Assembly: GCA_020543525.1 (NCBI GenBank)
Contig: JAHYIO010000003.1
Location: 2,728,001 to 2,792,000 of the forward strand
Length of the DNA: 64,000 nt
Origin: Coriolopsis trogii
Lineage: Eukaryota > Basidiomycota > Agaricomycetes > Polyporales > Polyporaceae
Reading direction: 5' to 3'
Positions 59,901-64,000 of the stretch are shown piece by piece; position 1 is the stretch's first letter; each line of letters opens with the position of its first letter. The position numbers and the translations under genes were made by a program. Below the pieces are notes generated by a model. It was not told the DNA's origin and did not search any database. It saw nothing but the letters and a program-made list of their open reading frames with translations.

Positions 59901-62321
59901 CTAGCATACCCTGCTCTCCCCATTGTACGAGTAATTCGACTGCGAAGTGGACGGCCTCCGTTTCCTGATGGATCCCGCCCGGCGGTTCTCGGGCGTCGCA
60001 GCCTTCGTCAGCGCCGCACTCACAAGCTTGTCCTGTATCGCGACAAAATCGCCCTTCGTGAGCCCGATCTCCCTCCGCACCGCGTCCTCGGTCTCCGTCG
60101 CCTCGTACGGCGACGTGCCCGCGGTCGACGGTCCAGACTTGTCGGGCGAGACGTCATGCCACGGCGTGTAGTCCGGATCGAGGCTGCTGAAGAGCCCGTA
60201 CAGCCGGTCCTTCCGGTGGTCGTCGTCCCAGGAGTGGTACGACGACCCGGCGGACTCGAGCGACGACCGCGACGAGTTCGCGATAGGGGAGAAGAGGAGC
60301 GCATTCGGCTGCACGAGCGAGAACGTGTACGAGTTCGTCGCCCGGGTATGTGCCTGTGCCTGTGTCTGTGTCTGTTTCGACGACCGTCTGCTCGGTGTGC
60401 GCCCGTCTTCGCCGCCACCCGTCTCCGGGAAGCTCACAGACGTGGGCGAATAAGTGCCGTTGTGAGTCGGCGTGGGCGAACGAAGGCCGTTGGAGGCCTG
60501 GATGGGCGATCCAAGTTCGATCCCGGACATAGCAGAGGGCGGCCGGTACTCTAGACCGCCCATGACGGCGCCATTCCCATGTCCACCGTCCACCCACGGC
60601 GAATCCGGAAGCGCGGGCGAGCGGAGAGAGCGCGTCACGGACTTCGCCCTGTCTAGCCCTTCGGTGGTCTGGTCGTTGATGCTCGTCGTGCTGCCACTGC
60701 GGCTGTGTGAAGAGGTGTGCCCGTTTCGGCTGGGGGACTTCTGTGGCGTTCCATTCGGGCTCGGGGTCATATTCCACGTCACATTGGACGGTGTACTGGG
60801 ACGAGAGGTAGGTGTAGCCAGTGGCTGGTATGCGGGGCCGGAGAGAGGGGAGATAGGTCGTCGTCTCCCTATGATAGGGGATTCCGCAGTATCCGAAGTG
60901 GGAGAAGATTGTTTGTTCTCGTTCCTTTGGCGCTCCTCGGGCGTGTAGCGGCCGTTCATAGCGCGATTGAAGAACAGAGGAGCAGTGGTAGCAGTTGCAG
61001 AGGTTGCTGCTCGGGAGGATTGATGTGAAGACGACGCACTCGAGTTGCTTCGGTACATGCTGGACGCGAAGCTCTGGGATATCAAGGGGGTTATTTGGGT
61101 ATTTAAGCCGGGTAGACGGGGCGAGGTCGCGCGCGGCGTAGCGGAGGGTGTGAGATCTTCAGAGTCAAATGTTGCCTCCCGAGGCGTCATGGGCCGTGGC
61201 ATCCCTGGGATGTATCCAGGGAGACGAGGTGTCGGGGACGTTGTGCGGGACGCGGGATACGGAGAGCTGCGTTGTGCCTCGTCGGCGACCACAGGGTCGT
61301 CGGAAGATAGTGCGGTGCCGGGCTCGTATTCGCTAGGTGAGGTAGGTGAAGAGGGGTCGGGCTCGACCTTGGTATCATGATGGTCGTTCAGAAGGTCCAT
61401 GAGGTCATCTCGAGGAATACTCACCGCTGTATTTAAGCTAGTTAATGGCCCGTTAATTGCACTGGGAGGAACGTGGCTGATGGGCGACCGCTCCATGACA
61501 ATCTCATCCTCTTCCTCCAGCTCCCCGAGGACTTGCTCAAGAGCCAGCGAGACACGCTTCACTCCATCAGGGGACAGCGCCTTGGACAGCCTCTTGGTGA
61601 ACGTACTGGAGTAATCCGAGTGTTGGTCCCCAAGAATAGACCGAGAACTTCTATCCTTCGATAGGGTGCTGGCATTGCCCGGGCTCGAGGGGGCAGAACC
61701 CGAGAACGTGTAAGTACTCCCCTCTGGAGTTGTGGGCCGCATGCTCGTGCTGTCCGAGTACATCGACGTGCTGATGTCCACCCTCGCGCTCTCTACCGTG
61801 CTCATGCTCGCATTCGAGTCCGACTGGGCGATGGGGGTCGCTCCCCGCCCTCCACGTCGCGGGGTGCCAGCCGTGCGCAACAGGTACGCTTGATCTCGAA
61901 ACTTGCCCGAGCCGAACAAGTTGTTGCTCATCCGTCTGCTCGTCTGCGAGCCCTTCGTCGACGACATTGAGGCGATGGAGGCGGCCCCATGGAGGGAGAG
62001 TGTCGCGACAGAATTGGAGGAGCGCACCGATTGCCGCACAGCGTCCGACTCGTCGTCCTCCGCATCACCCGCGACCGCCCGCGCCTCGCCGTCATCATAC
62101 TGTCTCTGCTGCTGCTGCTGTTTGCCTCGGGAGCGAGTCCTGGTGTGAAACCGCCCGAGCGCCTCTAGAATCATATCCTCCTCCTCCTCCGTCACGACGT
62201 TCTGAGATCCCCGCGCGCGCTGCTCGGCGAATTTGTTCTTCAGCTCATCGAGCCCGATGGGCTCGCCGGAGGAATTACGAAGCACGCTGAACCGTCGGGT
62301 GAGACTGTACCATTCGAGCAT
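56967..62321 (-). CDS. Very large disordered protein with conserved C-terminal block
   Basis: The gene starts at ATG 62321 (MLEWYSLTRRFSVL) and ends at TGA 56967-56969. The two main exons run from 62321 to about 59910 and from about 59870 to 57788, followed by three small ones, for roughly 1,700 residues. Most of the protein is Ser/Pro/Thr-rich with many SP/TP sites. Polyglutamine tracts occur near the N-terminus, at the start of the second large exon and near the C-terminus. The end looks ordered: ANGETIWSIVNGLRDDDGES, a Tyr/Ser-rich stretch, KVFFKEHERKSSKGS, and FFSSTAQIGRLIENLSRGMD. I do not recognise the family. The open frame reaches upstream to 62822, but without a strong reason to start there. 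It may be a scaffold or polarity protein; this is only a guess. Confidence 0.78.
59760..59840 (-). repeat. CAG/CAA repeat coding for polyglutamine
   Basis: Mixed CAG and CAA codons (seen as CTG and TTG on plus) encode an interrupted glutamine tract of over 20 residues in the large disordered protein. Confidence 0.85.
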
Positions 62322-63887
62322 TCGGGGACGGGGTGAGCGGGAATAGGATCGCAGAAGAGAAGAACCAGGACGCACTCGGGCAAGATCAGTGATGTGCGGA
62401 AATCGCTCGCAGGAGGCAAGGACGGGAGCAGGTCGTGCGTGTCGCTGTGCACAGAAACTGATACTTCGGTGCCCGCGGGGCGTCTTGCGTCGGATCTTTT
62501 GCTGAGAGGGCGCAAAACACGAGTGGGCGAGATGAAGATAGGACGGAGATGCGGTCAGAGCTGTGGTCGAGGGAGAAGTGTGGCGAACTTGAAGGACATG
62601 CTTACCGGAAGCGGTGCATGACAATAATCTCTCGGAAGACTGCTTAGGGTCCCTCGATTCGATAGCCTCGTTGCTAACACGTTGAACGAGCGTGACTCGG
62701 AAGAGGCGCGATCTGTCGTTTCGCGTGCTAGATGCGGGAATTATGGCCGGGATAGGGAGCGTGAGCCAAGGAGATATCGGCAATAGATGCGCAGGAAGAG
62801 TGCGAGCGAGTGAATCAGACAATCAGAAATGCGAGGGGAAAAATGGAGCTGTGCTGGCCAAGCAGAGGCTGGAGGGGGAGTGAGGGAATGAGCGAGCAAC
62901 GTGTAGAACACGAGTTGGATATGCGAGGCCAAATGCGGTCGTCCTTCTTCTCTGGATGTCTTTGGGGGTGCCGTAAGGAGACAAGACACACGGCTGGTGT
63001 GCGCGCGGGCGTCGGAAGAGTAGTCTGAAGACCTGGAGACGACGTGGAGGAGAGGCAGGACGCAATGGTCGAACACATACAACGACAAGTCCACAGTCTG
63101 CGGCCCCGGCGGCTCATTTTTGTCCAGCGGGTCCCGGGGTCCTTCTCCCCAGGTACCAACTCCTTCTCCCGTTATCGCGTTCAAATAGCACAGTTTCGAC
63201 TCTCTCACCGTCCAGAAGGGTGTATTCAGACGTCTTCCAGCTCACAATGAATTGTGCAAATAATTCGGGTTGAAGGCTAGTCACCAGGCAAGGATAGTTC
63301 ATGCGTGAGGTCCCCAAGGCGCTTGCATCTAGATCGACGTAGCATTTATGGAAGGTGTAGTAGTTCGTCTCGTTATTATAGGGTTATTCCAACGGTACAG
63401 TCCCGCAAATGATTCACAAGTGATGACATCTTTCTTACATATCGTTCATCACAGATTGAGATACTGTTGCTTACCGCCTCTCCTTCTCGCCTTTTTCGAA
63501 GTAGAGCATCTCTGCTCTCTTGATGGTGGGACGCAATTGATTACCTGTCTGAGGTCACATCGCACGGCCCTAATCGCTTAGCCTTCGACAAGTGGAAGTA
63601 GTCATGACCATTGCATCGTGACTTCGCGTACCCTGAAAATTCGGTCTCCCGTGACTGTGTCGTCTAGGCTGACAACGCCTCATGTCCGACATCCGCTCCC
63701 CGGTTCGTTTTCTTATGCTTGTCCTGCGATGAGCCCCCAAGAATCCATGCAGCTCGCTAGTCTCTCCTCCGTCCGCTTCGTTTGGCTACACACATACACG
63801 TTGCAGGACTAAACTAGTGTAATTTGAGCCATCGAAGTCGAGCCTTTCGTGATCGAAGGCGGGCCACGCTGTACTTCAGAAGTCGTT
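62322..63887. other. Intergenic region at right end
   Basis: It contains the promoter and leader of the large gene. The minus frame upstream of 62321 stays open to 62822 but looks like leader sequence. No other gene is seen. Confidence 0.45.
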
Positions 63888-64000
63888 TCAGCTCGAATTG
63901 GGTGCTTCAACGAAGAGAACGCCCTCGTAGGCGCCTGCCCGAAGTGTGCCGACTATCGTGTGTGGAGATGGAGAGCCACAATCCAGAAAGAAGTATGAGC
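63888..64000 (-). CDS. Possible 3' end of a gene entering from the right edge
   Basis: One minus frame is open from the edge to a TGA at 63888-63890 and reads GTLRAGAYEGVLFVEAPNSS at its end. The piece is too short to identify and may be chance. Confidence 0.2.
   Translation of the reverse strand, partial: SYFFLDCGSPSPHTIVGTLRAGAYEGVLFVEAPNSS

Noticed and set aside
59901..62822. Start of the large protein at 62822
   Set aside because: The added ~165 residues look like leader sequence, and ATG 62321 begins a more protein-like segment; not fully excluded.

Overview
The window is nuclear DNA of a filamentous basidiomycete, most likely an Agaricomycete; I cannot name the species. The reasons are GC-rich genes broken by many introns of about 50-75 bp with GTRNGT donors and YAG acceptors, several F-box genes, a DUF6593-like protein, and fungal housekeeping genes. 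Coordinates were read by hand. Where exons are listed, the splice phases were checked and give an open frame. No rRNA, convincing tRNA, CRISPR array, insertion sequence or recognisable transposon was seen.

Left third (1-18.5 kb), mostly housekeeping: an F-box gene running off the left edge (minus); an IAH1-type GDSL esterase (plus) convergent with a DJ-1/PfpI protein (minus); a CDC25/Mih1 mitotic phosphatase (plus); the mRNA cap (guanine-N7) methyltransferase Abd1 (minus), whose true C-terminus lies in a 35-nt last exon; a multi-pass membrane protein (minus); and a single-exon F-box protein (plus).

Middle (19-43 kb), the accessory part: five members of one multi-exon F-box family (called A to E here) lie within 24 kb. 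A is on plus; B, C, D and E are on minus. All have an N-terminal F-box, a Cx2C-x(16-17)-Cx2C knuckle and a distal Cys/His-rich region. A and C are closely alike and in inverted orientation. E is a pseudogene with many lesions. Between A/B and C lie ISA1 (Fe-S cluster assembly), a PNPOx-like flavoprotein with a C-terminal membrane anchor, a possible DUF3632 protein, a 650-residue disordered protein, and an F-box pseudogene paralogous to the gene at the left edge.

Right third (43.8-64 kb): a LETM1/Mdm38 mitochondrial inner-membrane protein with an EF-hand and an unusually long intron, a BTB/POZ protein, an O-fucosyltransferase-like type II membrane glycosyltransferase, a 3.4-kb stretch without a recognised gene, a small DUF6593-like protein, and a very large disordered protein with polyglutamine tracts and an ordered C-terminal block.

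No common pathway links the housekeeping genes. The feature that stands out is the F-box/BTB content: two F-box/leucine-rich-type genes (one partial), one F-box pseudogene, four intact F-box/zinc genes and one dead copy, and one BTB gene. All are candidate substrate receptors for cullin-RING ubiquitin ligases.
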